From: Clostridiaceae bacterium
GTDB taxonomy: Bacteria > Bacillota > Clostridia > DSM-8532
Reading direction: 5' to 3'
Assembly: GCA_012842645.1 (NCBI GenBank)
Contig: DUSJ01000188.1
Coordinates: 1-10,037 of the forward strand
Length of the DNA: 10,037 nucleotides
Part shown: positions 1-6,495 of the stretch, piece after piece
Numbering within the stretch: position 1 is the first letter of the stretch
Layout of the letters: each line of letters begins with the position of its first letter
Translations under genes and position numbers: made by a program
Notes under the pieces: model-generated
What the model was told of the DNA's origin: nothing
Databases searched by the model: none
What the model saw: the letters and a program-made list of their open reading frames with translations, nothing else

Positions 1-30
1 AAACCCTTGAAATATACATATTAAGGCTTA

Positions 31-59
31 TTGACACTATAGGTGCCATGAGGTAGAAT
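31..59 (+). promoter_or_regulatory. Sigma-A promoter of the tRNA-Leu gene
   Basis: A perfect -35 box TTGACA (31-36) is followed by a 17-base spacer and the -10 box TAGAAT (54-59). The predicted transcription start is near 66, nine bases before the tRNA 5' end at 75. The near-consensus boxes and short leader suit a stable-RNA gene. Confidence 0.85.
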
Positions 60-74
60 AATTATGCTGTATTT

Positions 75-162
75 GCTCGAGTGGTGGAATAGGCAGACAC
101 AACGGACTTAAAATCCGTCGGACTAACCCTCCGTGCCGGTTCGAGTCCGGCCTCGAGCACCA
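75..162 (+). tRNA. tRNA-Leu (anticodon TAA), CCA encoded
   Basis: A complete class II tRNA can be folded by eye. The acceptor stem pairs GCTCGAG (75-81) with CTCGAGC (152-158), followed by discriminator A159 and an encoded CCA (160-162). The anticodon stem pairs ACGGA (102-106) with TCCGT (114-118) around the loop CTTAAAA, which puts anticodon TAA at 109-111; this reads UUA leucine codons. A long variable arm (about 119-133) is typical of tRNA-Leu. The T stem pairs GCCGG (135-139) with CCGGC (147-151) around TTCGAGT. It has its own promoter and terminator, so it is a single-gene unit separate from the downstream operon. I see no integrase gene or duplicated tRNA 3' end, so there is no sign that it serves as an attachment site here. 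Confidence 0.97.
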
Positions 163-163
163 T

Positions 164-197
164 AGACTTCCGAGTCTCTCGGGAGTCTTTTGTTTTT
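164..197 (+). terminator. Intrinsic terminator of tRNA-Leu
   Basis: An 11-base-pair stem, AGACTTCCGAG (164-174) with CTCGGGAGTCT (178-188) including one G-U pair, has a three-base loop and is followed by the T-rich tail TTTGTTTTT to 197. It begins two bases after the tRNA CCA end. The first nine stem bases (AGACTTCCG) recur in the terminator at 6446-6477. Confidence 0.9.
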
Positions 198-209
198 CGT
201 AATTAATTT

Positions 210-243
210 TAACATTTAAATGTTACAAAAAAAATTTTGTAAC
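210..243. promoter_or_regulatory. Two overlapping palindromes upstream of the CUT1 operon
   Basis: Positions 210-225 form a perfect 16-base palindrome, TAACATTT followed by AAATGTTA. Its right half overlaps a second perfect inverted repeat, GTTACAAAA (222-230) and TTTTGTAAC (235-243), with an AAAA spacer. Neither looks like a terminator: the first follows the tRNA terminator without a clean T-run, and there is no gene just upstream. They could be a binding site for a dimeric regulator. The AT-rich composition makes some chance symmetry likely, but two nested perfect repeats within 34 bases is more than expected. No binding protein can be assigned. Confidence 0.5.
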
Positions 244-250
244 GTATAAT
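222..250 (+). promoter_or_regulatory. Possible upstream promoter P1 of the CUT1 operon
   Basis: A perfect -10 box TATAAT (245-250) lies 17 bases downstream of GTTACA (222-227), which matches four of six -35 positions. The -35 element coincides with the shared arm of the overlapping palindromes, so a protein bound there would occlude this promoter. It is weaker than the P2 candidate at 259-286. Confidence 0.4.
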
Positions 251-257
251 AATTCAT

Positions 258-273
258 ATTGACACGTTTCAAT
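258..273. promoter_or_regulatory. LacI-type operator over the -35 box of the CUT1 operon
   Basis: The sequence ATTGACACGTTTCAAT is palindromic at 14 of 16 positions, with CG at its exact centre (265-266) and TTGA/TCAA arms. LacI/GalR-family proteins typically bind such 14-16-base palindromes, inserting hinge-helix leucines at the central CG. The site overlaps the TTGACA -35 box (259-264), the position expected for repression. The last gene of the operon encodes a LacI-type DNA-binding domain, so autoregulation is the natural inference. A poor match in the outer half-sites argues against a CcpA cre site. Part of the symmetry is forced by the -35 consensus itself. Confidence 0.55.
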
Positions 274-286
274 TTTAATTGATAAT
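259..286 (+). promoter_or_regulatory. Probable main promoter P2 of the CUT1 operon
   Basis: A perfect -35 box TTGACA (259-264) and the -10 box GATAAT (281-286) are separated by 16 bases. The predicted start is near 293, leaving a leader of about 50 bases before the first ATG at 344. The spacer contains a further small inverted repeat, TCAATT-TT-AATTGA (269-282). The -35 box lies inside the LacI-type operator at 258-273. Confidence 0.65.
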
Positions 287-295
287 ATGATATTA

Positions 296-320
296 GGCTA
301 AGAAATTTAATGTTATAGCC
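296..320 (+). other. Small leader hairpin before the first operon gene
   Basis: GGCTA (296-300) can pair with TAGCC (316-320) around a 15-base AT-rich loop, seven bases before the AAGGAGG ribosome binding site. The stem is only five base pairs and may be chance. It is too simple to be a known riboswitch. Confidence 0.2.
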
Positions 321-343
321 AATTCAGAAGGAGGAAATGAAAA

Positions 344-1705
344 ATGAAAAAGCTTTTATCACTTCTACTTGCTGTGGTGATGATTGTTGGCTTATTTGCT
401 GCATGCGGCAAATCAGGACAAACACCTAACACCACAAATACTGGAGGGTCAACAGGAACTGGCTCTAATTCAGGTGGAGCAAAAAATCCGTTAAAACTGA
501 CTTTCTATTACCCCGTAAACGTCGGCGGTTCTGCAGCTGCATTGATCGACCAGATTTGTGCAGATTTCAGCGCTCAGAATCCGGATATTGTCATTGAACC
601 TGTTTATACAGGAAATTATGATGATACCGTCACAAAAATCCAGACAGCCATTCAGGGCGGGACGCCTCCTGATGTGTTTATCAGCCTGGCGACACAGCGT
701 TTTACAATGGAATCCACTGGAATGGCAATGCCTCTCAATGATTTGATAGCAGCAGACGGAGAGGAAGGCCAGAAGTACCTCAATGACTTCCTTGAAGGAT
801 TCATGCTTGACTCCTATGTTGGTGACAAGATCATGTCTATTCCTTTCCAGAGAAGCACAATGATACTTTATTACAACAAAGATGCTTTCAGAGAAGTCGG
901 ACTCGATCCTGAAAAACCACCGGAAAACTGGGATCAGTTGGTTGAATATGCTTTGAAGCTTACCAATGACAAGCGCTACGGTGTTGGCTTAGCATTGAAT
1001 TCAGGTTCAGCTCAGTGGGCGTTTACAGGATTTGCACTTCAGAACAGCGTGGATGGCCGGAACCTTATGAGTGATGACGGAAAACAAGTATACTTTGATA
1101 CTCCTGAAAATGTAGAAGCACTCCAATTCTGGCTTGATCTGCAGAACAAGTATAAGGTCATGGCTCCGGGTATCGTACAGTGGACTGATCTTCCAACACA
1201 ATTCATTAATGGCGAAGTTGCCATGATTTATCATACAACTGGAAATATGAGCAATATATCCAACAATGCAAAATTTGATTTCGGCGCATCTTTCCTGCCA
1301 GCCGGCAAGAGAATAGCCGCACCTACAGGCGGTGGCAATTTCTATATTTCCTCAGGTATATCTGAAGAAAGACAACAGGCCGCATGGAAATTTATTAAAT
1401 ATGCTACGAGTACTGAAGTTGCAGCAAAATGGTCTCTTGATACAGGTTATGTTCCGACCAGGAAGTCATGCTTCGAGACAGACATGATTAAAAACTATTA
1501 TGCAGAACTTCCCCAGGCATCTGTAGCATTCAAACAGCTTCCGTACGCAAAACCTGAGTTGACGACTTATAATGCCGCTGAGATATGGAGAATTCTCAAC
1601 GACCATATCCAGGCTGCCGTAACAGGTGAAATGACTGCGGCCGAAGCTCTCAGAGAAGCACAGGAACAGGCCACCGAAGTTTTGTCCGAATATCAGGATT
1701 TTTAG
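344..1705 (+). CDS. CUT1-family ABC importer substrate-binding lipoprotein (UgpB/MalE-like)
   Basis: This 453-residue protein is the external solute receptor of an ABC importer, anchored to the outer face of the membrane. The signal peptide has two lysines, a hydrophobic core and a lipobox FAAC, with the lipidated cysteine at residue 21. A Gly/Ser/Thr/Asn-rich linker (about 22-48) follows, then a type II (cluster D) solute-binding fold typical of family 1 proteins. Visible hallmarks are TPPDVF near residue 107, YYNKDAF at 176-182, and a C-terminal GGG-N block followed by AAWKFIKYATSTEVAAKW and a GYVPTR motif. The ATG has an AAGGAGG site nine bases upstream (328-334). It is the first gene of the operon, 50 bases before the first permease. 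Homology by eye favours the UgpB-like group (sn-glycerol-3-phosphate or oligosaccharides), but the ligand cannot be read from the sequence. Confidence 0.93.
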   Translation: MKKLLSLLLAVVMIVGLFAACGKSGQTPNTTNTGGSTGTGSNSGGAKNPLKLTFYYPVNVGGSAAALIDQICADFSAQNPDIVIEPVYTGNYDDTVTKIQTAIQGGTPPDVFISLATQRFTMESTGMAMPLNDLIAADGEEGQKYLNDFLEGFMLDSYVGDKIMSIPFQRSTMILYYNKDAFREVGLDPEKPPENWDQLVEYALKLTNDKRYGVGLALNSGSAQWAFTGFALQNSVDGRNLMSDDGKQVYFDTPENVEALQFWLDLQNKYKVMAPGIVQWTDLPTQFINGEVAMIYHTTGNMSNISNNAKFDFGASFLPAGKRIAAPTGGGNFYISSGISEERQQAAWKFIKYATSTEVAAKWSLDTGYVPTRKSCFETDMIKNYYAELPQASVAFKQLPYAKPELTTYNAAEIWRILNDHIQAAVTGEMTAAEALREAQEQATEVLSEYQDF

Positions 1706-1755
1706 TATATGAACAAACCCGTTTTCCAAATTTCGGATAAAGGAGATTTGCCTTA

Positions 1756-2658
1756 ATGAGCAACAGGAAAAAGAGCTCACTTGGCAGGAGCATAAAAAAT
1801 AATATAAAAGCTTGGGCACTTTTGGCACCATCACTCATTTTCATGCTGGGGTTTACAGTATATCCTATTTTCAAGACCTTTTATCTGAGCCTGACCAAAT
1901 ACAAGATGGGAATGAAAGCTCCTGAGTTTACAGGCTTTGATAACTTCATAAAGCTTGCCCAAACACCCCTGTTTTGGAAGGTTATAGGCAACACAGCATT
2001 CTGGGCTTTGCTTACCGCTATACCCAGTATGATCGTAGGCCTTGGCTTAGCGATTCTTATCAACAGAAAAACCAAACTTCTCAGCTTCCTGCGAGTGAGC
2101 TACTTTTATCCTGTTGTTTTGCCCATGATAGCAGTAGCAAGCATATGGTCATTTATCTATATGGCAAATAACGGCCTGGTTGATCAGACATTGATAAAAT
2201 TAGGTCTTGAGCCGCTCCTGGCGCTCTCAAAGAAAGATACGGTATTGCCGGCACTTGCAGGCATGTATGTCTGGAAGGAAGCAGGATATCTAATGGTATT
2301 TTTCCTTTCCGGCCTACAGGCAATATCTCCCGAAGTAATGGAAGCTGCTAAAATAGACGGATCCAGAGGGCTTCATCTGTTCAGGCACATCACGTTCCCG
2401 CTTCTTGGTCCGACATTCCTGTTTGTGTCATCCGTTGAGTTCACAAACTGCTTCAAGCTTGTCGACCATGTCATGATAATGACAGAAGGTGCGCCAAACA
2501 ATGCCAGTACCCTCTTGCTATATTACATTTACCAGCAGGGATTTACCAACTTCAACTATGGAACTTCCTCTGCTCTTTCTGTGATTATGCTGGTTACATT
2601 GCTTATAGTATCCATACCGCGGTTTTTCCGTCAGGATAAAAAAGTGCATTACAATTAG
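1756..2658 (+). CDS. CUT1 ABC importer permease, UgpA/MalF/LacF-like
   Basis: This 300-residue membrane protein is one half of the transmembrane channel of the importer. A short basic N-terminus (SNRKKSSLGRSIKNN) leads into about six hydrophobic segments, roughly at residues 19-43, 73-99, 110-130, 160-186, 208-228 and 258-288. The cytoplasmic coupling loop that docks on the ATPase is clear: EAA at 196-198, the conserved glycine at 202, then ITFPLL. Length and N-terminal LLAPSLIFMLGFTVYPI motif are typical of UgpA/MalF partners lacking MalF's large periplasmic loop. The ATG has AAAGGAG about ten bases upstream (1739-1745). It lies 50 bases after the binding-protein gene and 11 bases before the second permease, so co-transcription is very likely. 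Confidence 0.93.
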   Translation: MSNRKKSSLGRSIKNNIKAWALLAPSLIFMLGFTVYPIFKTFYLSLTKYKMGMKAPEFTGFDNFIKLAQTPLFWKVIGNTAFWALLTAIPSMIVGLGLAILINRKTKLLSFLRVSYFYPVVLPMIAVASIWSFIYMANNGLVDQTLIKLGLEPLLALSKKDTVLPALAGMYVWKEAGYLMVFFLSGLQAISPEVMEAAKIDGSRGLHLFRHITFPLLGPTFLFVSSVEFTNCFKLVDHVMIMTEGAPNNASTLLLYYIYQQGFTNFNYGTSSALSVIMLVTLLIVSIPRFFRQDKKVHYN

Positions 2659-2669
2659 GGGGGTAATCC

Positions 2670-3488
2670 ATGAAAAGAGAAAAAATAGCCCATATTTTTA
2701 TAACAGCATTTTCTGCGATTATTGCAGTTGTTTTCCTGATACCGCTGGTCTGGATGATTGGTGTGGCTTTTTCTGAACCGTCATTCCAAATGACATTTTT
2801 ACCCAAAACAAAATTTACCCTGGATAACTTTAAATACGTATGGAAAGCCGTTCCTTTTGCGAGGTATTATGCCAACACGCTGACAGTTGTTTTAGTGACA
2901 TTTGTTATTCAGTTTTTCACTTCTACGCTTGCAGGGTATGCATTGGCTGTTATGGACTTTAAAGGTAAAGGCCTTGTTTTTGTTATAATTTTCATGCAAT
3001 TGATCATACCGAACGATGCATTGATCATACCAAATTTCTTGACGCTTTCCAAATTGGGTGTGATTGACACAAAGCTTGCTATAATCCTGCCATTCCTGGG
3101 AAGCGCACTTGCGATTTTCCTGCTTCGCCAGCACTTCAAAAGTGTTCCGAAAGCATTGTTTGAGGCCGCGATGCTGGATGGAGCAAACACCTGGCAGGTA
3201 ATTTGGAAGGTCTACTCACCCTGTGCCAAACCTGCCTACATGTCTTTTGCGGTTATATCCGTGAGTTACCACTGGAATAACTATCTCTGGCCCCTGATTG
3301 TTACGAATGCACCTTCAAACCGTACGTTAACAGTTGGCCTGGCAATCTTTGCAAAGTCCAAGGAGGCCAATATGCAGTGGGCCAATGTATGCGCAGCGAC
3401 ATTTATAATAATCCTGCCTTTGCTAATTGCTTTCTTTATAATGCAGAAGCAATTTATAGAGAGCTTTGTCGGAGCAGGCGTAAAATAA
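2670..3488 (+). CDS. CUT1 ABC importer permease, UgpE/MalG-like
   Basis: This 272-residue membrane protein is the second channel subunit. It opens with a hydrophobic helix (about 8-30, including VFLIPLVWMIGVAFS) followed by a family-typical stretch, LDNFKYVWKAVPFARYYANT. Further membrane segments lie at roughly 70-95, 103-125, 135-155, 190-212 and 240-262. The EAA loop is at 165-167 with LDG at 169-171. The usual I-x-x-P ending of that loop reads VYSPCAKP here, a mild deviation. The protein ends FIESFVGAGVK, resembling the C-terminal end of MalG/UgpE proteins. The G-rich ribosome binding site AGGGGGG (2657-2663) overlaps the stop codon of the preceding gene, which suggests translational coupling. 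No ATPase gene follows. Confidence 0.93.
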   Translation: MKREKIAHIFITAFSAIIAVVFLIPLVWMIGVAFSEPSFQMTFLPKTKFTLDNFKYVWKAVPFARYYANTLTVVLVTFVIQFFTSTLAGYALAVMDFKGKGLVFVIIFMQLIIPNDALIIPNFLTLSKLGVIDTKLAIILPFLGSALAIFLLRQHFKSVPKALFEAAMLDGANTWQVIWKVYSPCAKPAYMSFAVISVSYHWNNYLWPLIVTNAPSNRTLTVGLAIFAKSKEANMQWANVCAATFIIILPLLIAFFIMQKQFIESFVGAGVK

Positions 3489-3530
3489 GTTGATGATGAT
3501 TTAGTATATAAGCTGAAAGGAAATTGCTTT

Positions 3531-4205
3531 ATGATATTGAATTTTATCGGTAAAGGATCATCATTTTATCCTGTGCTTGGAAGTACAAGCAGTTATGTTG
3601 TGGTCAATGGCGAACTATATGTATTTGACTGTGGAGAAACTGTTTTTGATTACCTGTATCGTTCCGGATTGCTGGACCGGTATAAGAATGTGAATGTAAT
3701 ACTGACCCATCTCCATTCGGATCATGCAGGCAGCCTGGGCTCGCTGATATCATATTTATATTGCATAAAGAATACGGTGATAAATGTAATATATCCCAAT
3801 GAGTCTGTTGTAAATCTTCTGGACCTTCTGGGCATTAAAAGAAGTTTCTACAGGCACATTATGATTACTGACAGATGGAGTGATGATAATATTTCACTGA
3901 CTCCTGTGATAGTACAGCATGTTGAAAACATGTTGTGTTACGGTTATATTGTTAATATAGGGAAAACTACGATTTATTACAGCGGCGACTCGTCGGATGT
4001 CCCGGAAGAAATAGCGAAGGCATATCTTACAGGCAGGATAGATGAGATGTATCATGATACCGCTACGGTGAGAAGTGACAGCCACTGCCATATTGACCGC
4101 CTTTGTGAGCTTTTCCCTGAGGGCATGCGCAAAAATATATATTGTATACATCTTGATGGAGACAATAAGGAATATTTTGAAGCACTAGGTTTTTCAGTGG
4201 TATAA
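3531..4205 (+). CDS. Metallo-beta-lactamase-fold hydrolase (RNase Z/PhnP-like group)
   Basis: This 224-residue protein has no signal peptide, so it acts in the cytoplasm. The full two-metal ligand set of the metallo-beta-lactamase fold is visible: the motif THLHSDHAG gives H60, H62, D64 and H65; H130 lies in QHVENMLCYGY; D153 in YYSGDSSD; H207 near the C-terminus. The N-terminal strands (IGKGSSFYPVLGSTSSYVV and LYVFDCGE) and the HVENMLCYGY block resemble the RNase Z, PhnP and cyclic-phosphodiesterase branch more than lactamases or glyoxalase II. It is shorter than tRNA-processing RNase Z, and its place in a transport operon argues for small-molecule metabolism. A phosphodiester or cyclic phosphate substrate is a reasonable guess, not a demonstrated one. 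The ribosome binding site AAAGGA (3516-3521) is nine bases before the ATG. Upstream gap is 42 bases. Confidence 0.85.
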   Translation: MILNFIGKGSSFYPVLGSTSSYVVVNGELYVFDCGETVFDYLYRSGLLDRYKNVNVILTHLHSDHAGSLGSLISYLYCIKNTVINVIYPNESVVNLLDLLGIKRSFYRHIMITDRWSDDNISLTPVIVQHVENMLCYGYIVNIGKTTIYYSGDSSDVPEEIAKAYLTGRIDEMYHDTATVRSDSHCHIDRLCELFPEGMRKNIYCIHLDGDNKEYFEALGFSVV

Positions 4206-4251
4206 TCATGCTTGAATTGATTCATCAGCAAATTCAGAGAGGATGAATTGC

Positions 4252-6447
4252 TTGCCTACAATAAAAGATATAGCAAAAGCTGCAGGAGTTTCTCAGGGTA
4301 CTGTTTCCAACGTACTTAACCAGAAGGGAAACGTAAGTGCTGAAAAAATCAAGCTGGTAAAAAAAGCAGCTGAAAAATTGGGATATACCATTAACAGCGG
4401 CGCAAAAAGCCTGCGCAAAGGGAACTCAAATATTGTAGGTGTCTTGCTCCCTAATATTAATAACAGGCAATACATAGATTTTTATCAAAGTTTCAACAGG
4501 TACGCCGAAGCAAACGGATTCACTGTAAAACTATACTTCAACGATGATAATCCCAGCATAGAGGCAGACCTTATAAAAACCATGAAGTCTGATTTGTGTG
4601 AAGGGGTAGCCGTATTTTCCTCCCTTGGAAACGAGAGCTATAATCTGTATCAAAAAGCGGGTTTTAAAAACGACTCTGTGGTCTATGTGGAGAGAAAACC
4701 TGATTTTCCCTGCACATATGTTGGATTTGACTATAGAAAGTGCGGAGAGCAGTTCGCCCAGGATCTTATTGATAAGAAATATAAAAATTATCTGATAGTA
4801 CTGGAAAACAGTTTTTTTTCATCACAGCGTGAATTTGTAGAAGGGTTCAGGACTAAGCTTGGCGAGGAAGAATTGAAAAAAAACATAATCACTATGGATA
4901 CCGGAAATATCCATGGCGTATTTTTGAAACTGCTTGAGGGAAAAAAAGATCTGGAAGCTGTTTATTTTTCCAATTACAGCATGGCCAGAATATTTTGTGA
5001 TATAGCAGAAGCGTTTTTCCGGAAAAGAAAGATAGATATAATATGCATTTCTCCATTATTTATTATGCCTATTATAAATATACGCAAATATGAGCTTAAT
5101 TATCGTCTGCTTGGCAAGACATCGTGCGAAACGCTTCTAAAAAATATCAGGAGCGATACGGTCATAGATTGCGAGACTATTTTGCAAAATGACGGGTTCA
5201 GGAATTGGCATGTAAATACTGCTCCTCCGGGGAACAACAGAGTAAAATTACTGACCCTTGACAGCCCGACTGCAAGGATAATAAGTATCGTATCGCGCCT
5301 TTTTACGGAAAACACCGGTATAAAAGTCGAAGTCGACGTACGGCAGTATGACGATATTTTTAAGATCCTGTCCAATCTTAATGACGAATATGATTATGAT
5401 GCCATAAGACTTGATCATACCTGGTTATCATGGTTCGGCCGTGACATTTATACACCGATGGAAGAAATAGATCCTTCGGTTGTGGCGGATCTGGATAAAT
5501 TTATGCCTACATTGAGAAATACTTTTTCGATCATAGACAACAAAGTATATGCTTTTCCTGAGACGCCCAGCTCTCAGTTGCTGTTTTACCGTAAGGATCT
5601 TTTCGAAAATCCTATATTAAAAAGACAGTACTGGGAAAAATATAAAAAAGAGCTTAGGCCTCCTGAGGATTTTGACAGTTACAATGCCATAGCCAAGTTC
5701 TTTACAAAATCCTTGAATCCTGACTCTCCTGTCCTGTACGGAAGCTCCCTTACACTGGGCAATACAGGTGTTGCAGGCACAGAGTTCCTGGCTCGATACT
5801 TTTCACTGTCAAATACTTTATTCAATAACCATGGCATGCTGCATCTTGATCCTGATTTGATCCATAAAGTATTGTCACTCATTGTTGAGATCAAGCAATG
5901 TGCGCCGCCGAAACCGAGTTTATGGTGGACACAGACAGCACGGGAGTTTGCTGAGGGAGAAACGGCAATGACCATACTCTTTACAAACTTTGCGTCAGAT
6001 ATGTTCGGTCCCGATTCGAAAATTACAGGCAGAGCAGGATTCGCCACAGTACCGGGCGGCAATCCCGTGCTGGGTGGTGGCTCAATAGGGGTATCGAAGT
6101 ACAGCCGAAACAAGCAGCAAGCGCTCAGTTTTATCCGCTGGCTATGCTCAAATGAGGTTGCGACTTTGAATACATTTTTGGGCAGTGTTTCCCCATGCCA
6201 GAATACATACGATAATTATGAAGTCGTAGATAAATATCCGTGGCTGCCATTGTCGCGCAGAAGCATAGAAGTGTCAAAAACAGAACGGTCACCAAATCTT
6301 TACGGTGCTTGTTTCAATGAAAGGGCTTTTCTGGACATAATAGGTTCCGCTGTTATAGACTGCGCCATGAAAAATTGCGATATCAAGGATGTTGTGGCAC
6401 GAACTATGCAACAGTTGTCAACAAAGAACCTTGTTGTTATAAAGTAA
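4252..6447 (+). CDS. LacI-type regulator fused to a cytoplasmic MalE/UgpB-like solute-binding domain
   Basis: This is a 731-residue three-part protein; LacI regulators are usually about 330-350. Residues 2-47 form a LacI helix-turn-helix (PTIKDIAKAAGVSQGTVSNV), followed by the hinge helix AKSLRKG (51-57). Residues about 58-322 resemble the LacI type I sensor (VGVLLP, VGFDYRKCG, SQREFVEGFR, LLGKTSCETLL). However, two conserved pocket positions look lost: the usual SND reads SNY at 240-242, and the GFDD segment reads CISP near 265-268. Residues about 330-731 form a whole type II solute-binding domain, with FYRKDLF at 445-451, GGGS at 608-611 and a closing SNEVATLN block. No signal peptide or lipobox exists, so this domain faces the cytoplasm. 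The TTG start is preferred: AGAGAGG (4236-4242) is nine bases before it, whereas ATG 4243 directly abuts that site. As last gene of the operon it probably senses the imported solute and controls the operon. Confidence 0.9.
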   Translation: MPTIKDIAKAAGVSQGTVSNVLNQKGNVSAEKIKLVKKAAEKLGYTINSGAKSLRKGNSNIVGVLLPNINNRQYIDFYQSFNRYAEANGFTVKLYFNDDNPSIEADLIKTMKSDLCEGVAVFSSLGNESYNLYQKAGFKNDSVVYVERKPDFPCTYVGFDYRKCGEQFAQDLIDKKYKNYLIVLENSFFSSQREFVEGFRTKLGEEELKKNIITMDTGNIHGVFLKLLEGKKDLEAVYFSNYSMARIFCDIAEAFFRKRKIDIICISPLFIMPIINIRKYELNYRLLGKTSCETLLKNIRSDTVIDCETILQNDGFRNWHVNTAPPGNNRVKLLTLDSPTARIISIVSRLFTENTGIKVEVDVRQYDDIFKILSNLNDEYDYDAIRLDHTWLSWFGRDIYTPMEEIDPSVVADLDKFMPTLRNTFSIIDNKVYAFPETPSSQLLFYRKDLFENPILKRQYWEKYKKELRPPEDFDSYNAIAKFFTKSLNPDSPVLYGSSLTLGNTGVAGTEFLARYFSLSNTLFNNHGMLHLDPDLIHKVLSLIVEIKQCAPPKPSLWWTQTAREFAEGETAMTILFTNFASDMFGPDSKITGRAGFATVPGGNPVLGGGSIGVSKYSRNKQQALSFIRWLCSNEVATLNTFLGSVSPCQNTYDNYEVVDKYPWLPLSRRSIEVSKTERSPNLYGACFNERAFLDIIGSAVIDCAMKNCDIKDVVARTMQQLSTKNLVVIK

Positions 6448-6477
6448 GACTTCCGTATTATTCCGGAAGTCTTTTTT
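6446..6477 (+). terminator. Intrinsic terminator of the CUT1 operon
   Basis: A perfect 10-base-pair stem, AAGACTTCCG (6446-6455) and CGGAAGTCTT (6464-6473), encloses an eight-base loop and ends in six Ts (6472-6477). The stem begins within the TAA stop codon of the fusion regulator (6445-6447). On the other strand the hairpin also follows the yeiL stop, but the trailing sequence ACTTTAT is a poor T-run, so termination in that direction would be weaker. Confidence 0.92.
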
Positions 6478-6495
6478 GCAAAGGAGTTGGTTTTT

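Noticed and set aside
75..197. tRNA-Leu as an integration site for a mobile element
   Set aside because: No integrase, direct repeat of the tRNA 3' end or compositional break is visible, and the downstream genes look like ordinary chromosomal transport genes.
258..273. CcpA cre site
   Set aside because: Aligned on the central CG, the outer positions do not match the cre consensus (TG..AA..CG....CA pattern). The symmetric TTGA/TCAA arms fit a LacI/GalR-type operator better.
1466..1834. 122-codon open frame on the minus strand
   Set aside because: It overlaps the end of the binding-protein gene and the start of the permease gene, both clearly real on the plus strand, and its translation looks like shadow sequence.
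5679..6113. 144-codon open frame on the minus strand
   Set aside because: It lies wholly inside the conserved type II binding domain of the fusion regulator, its translation shows no recognisable domain, and I identified no promoter for it.
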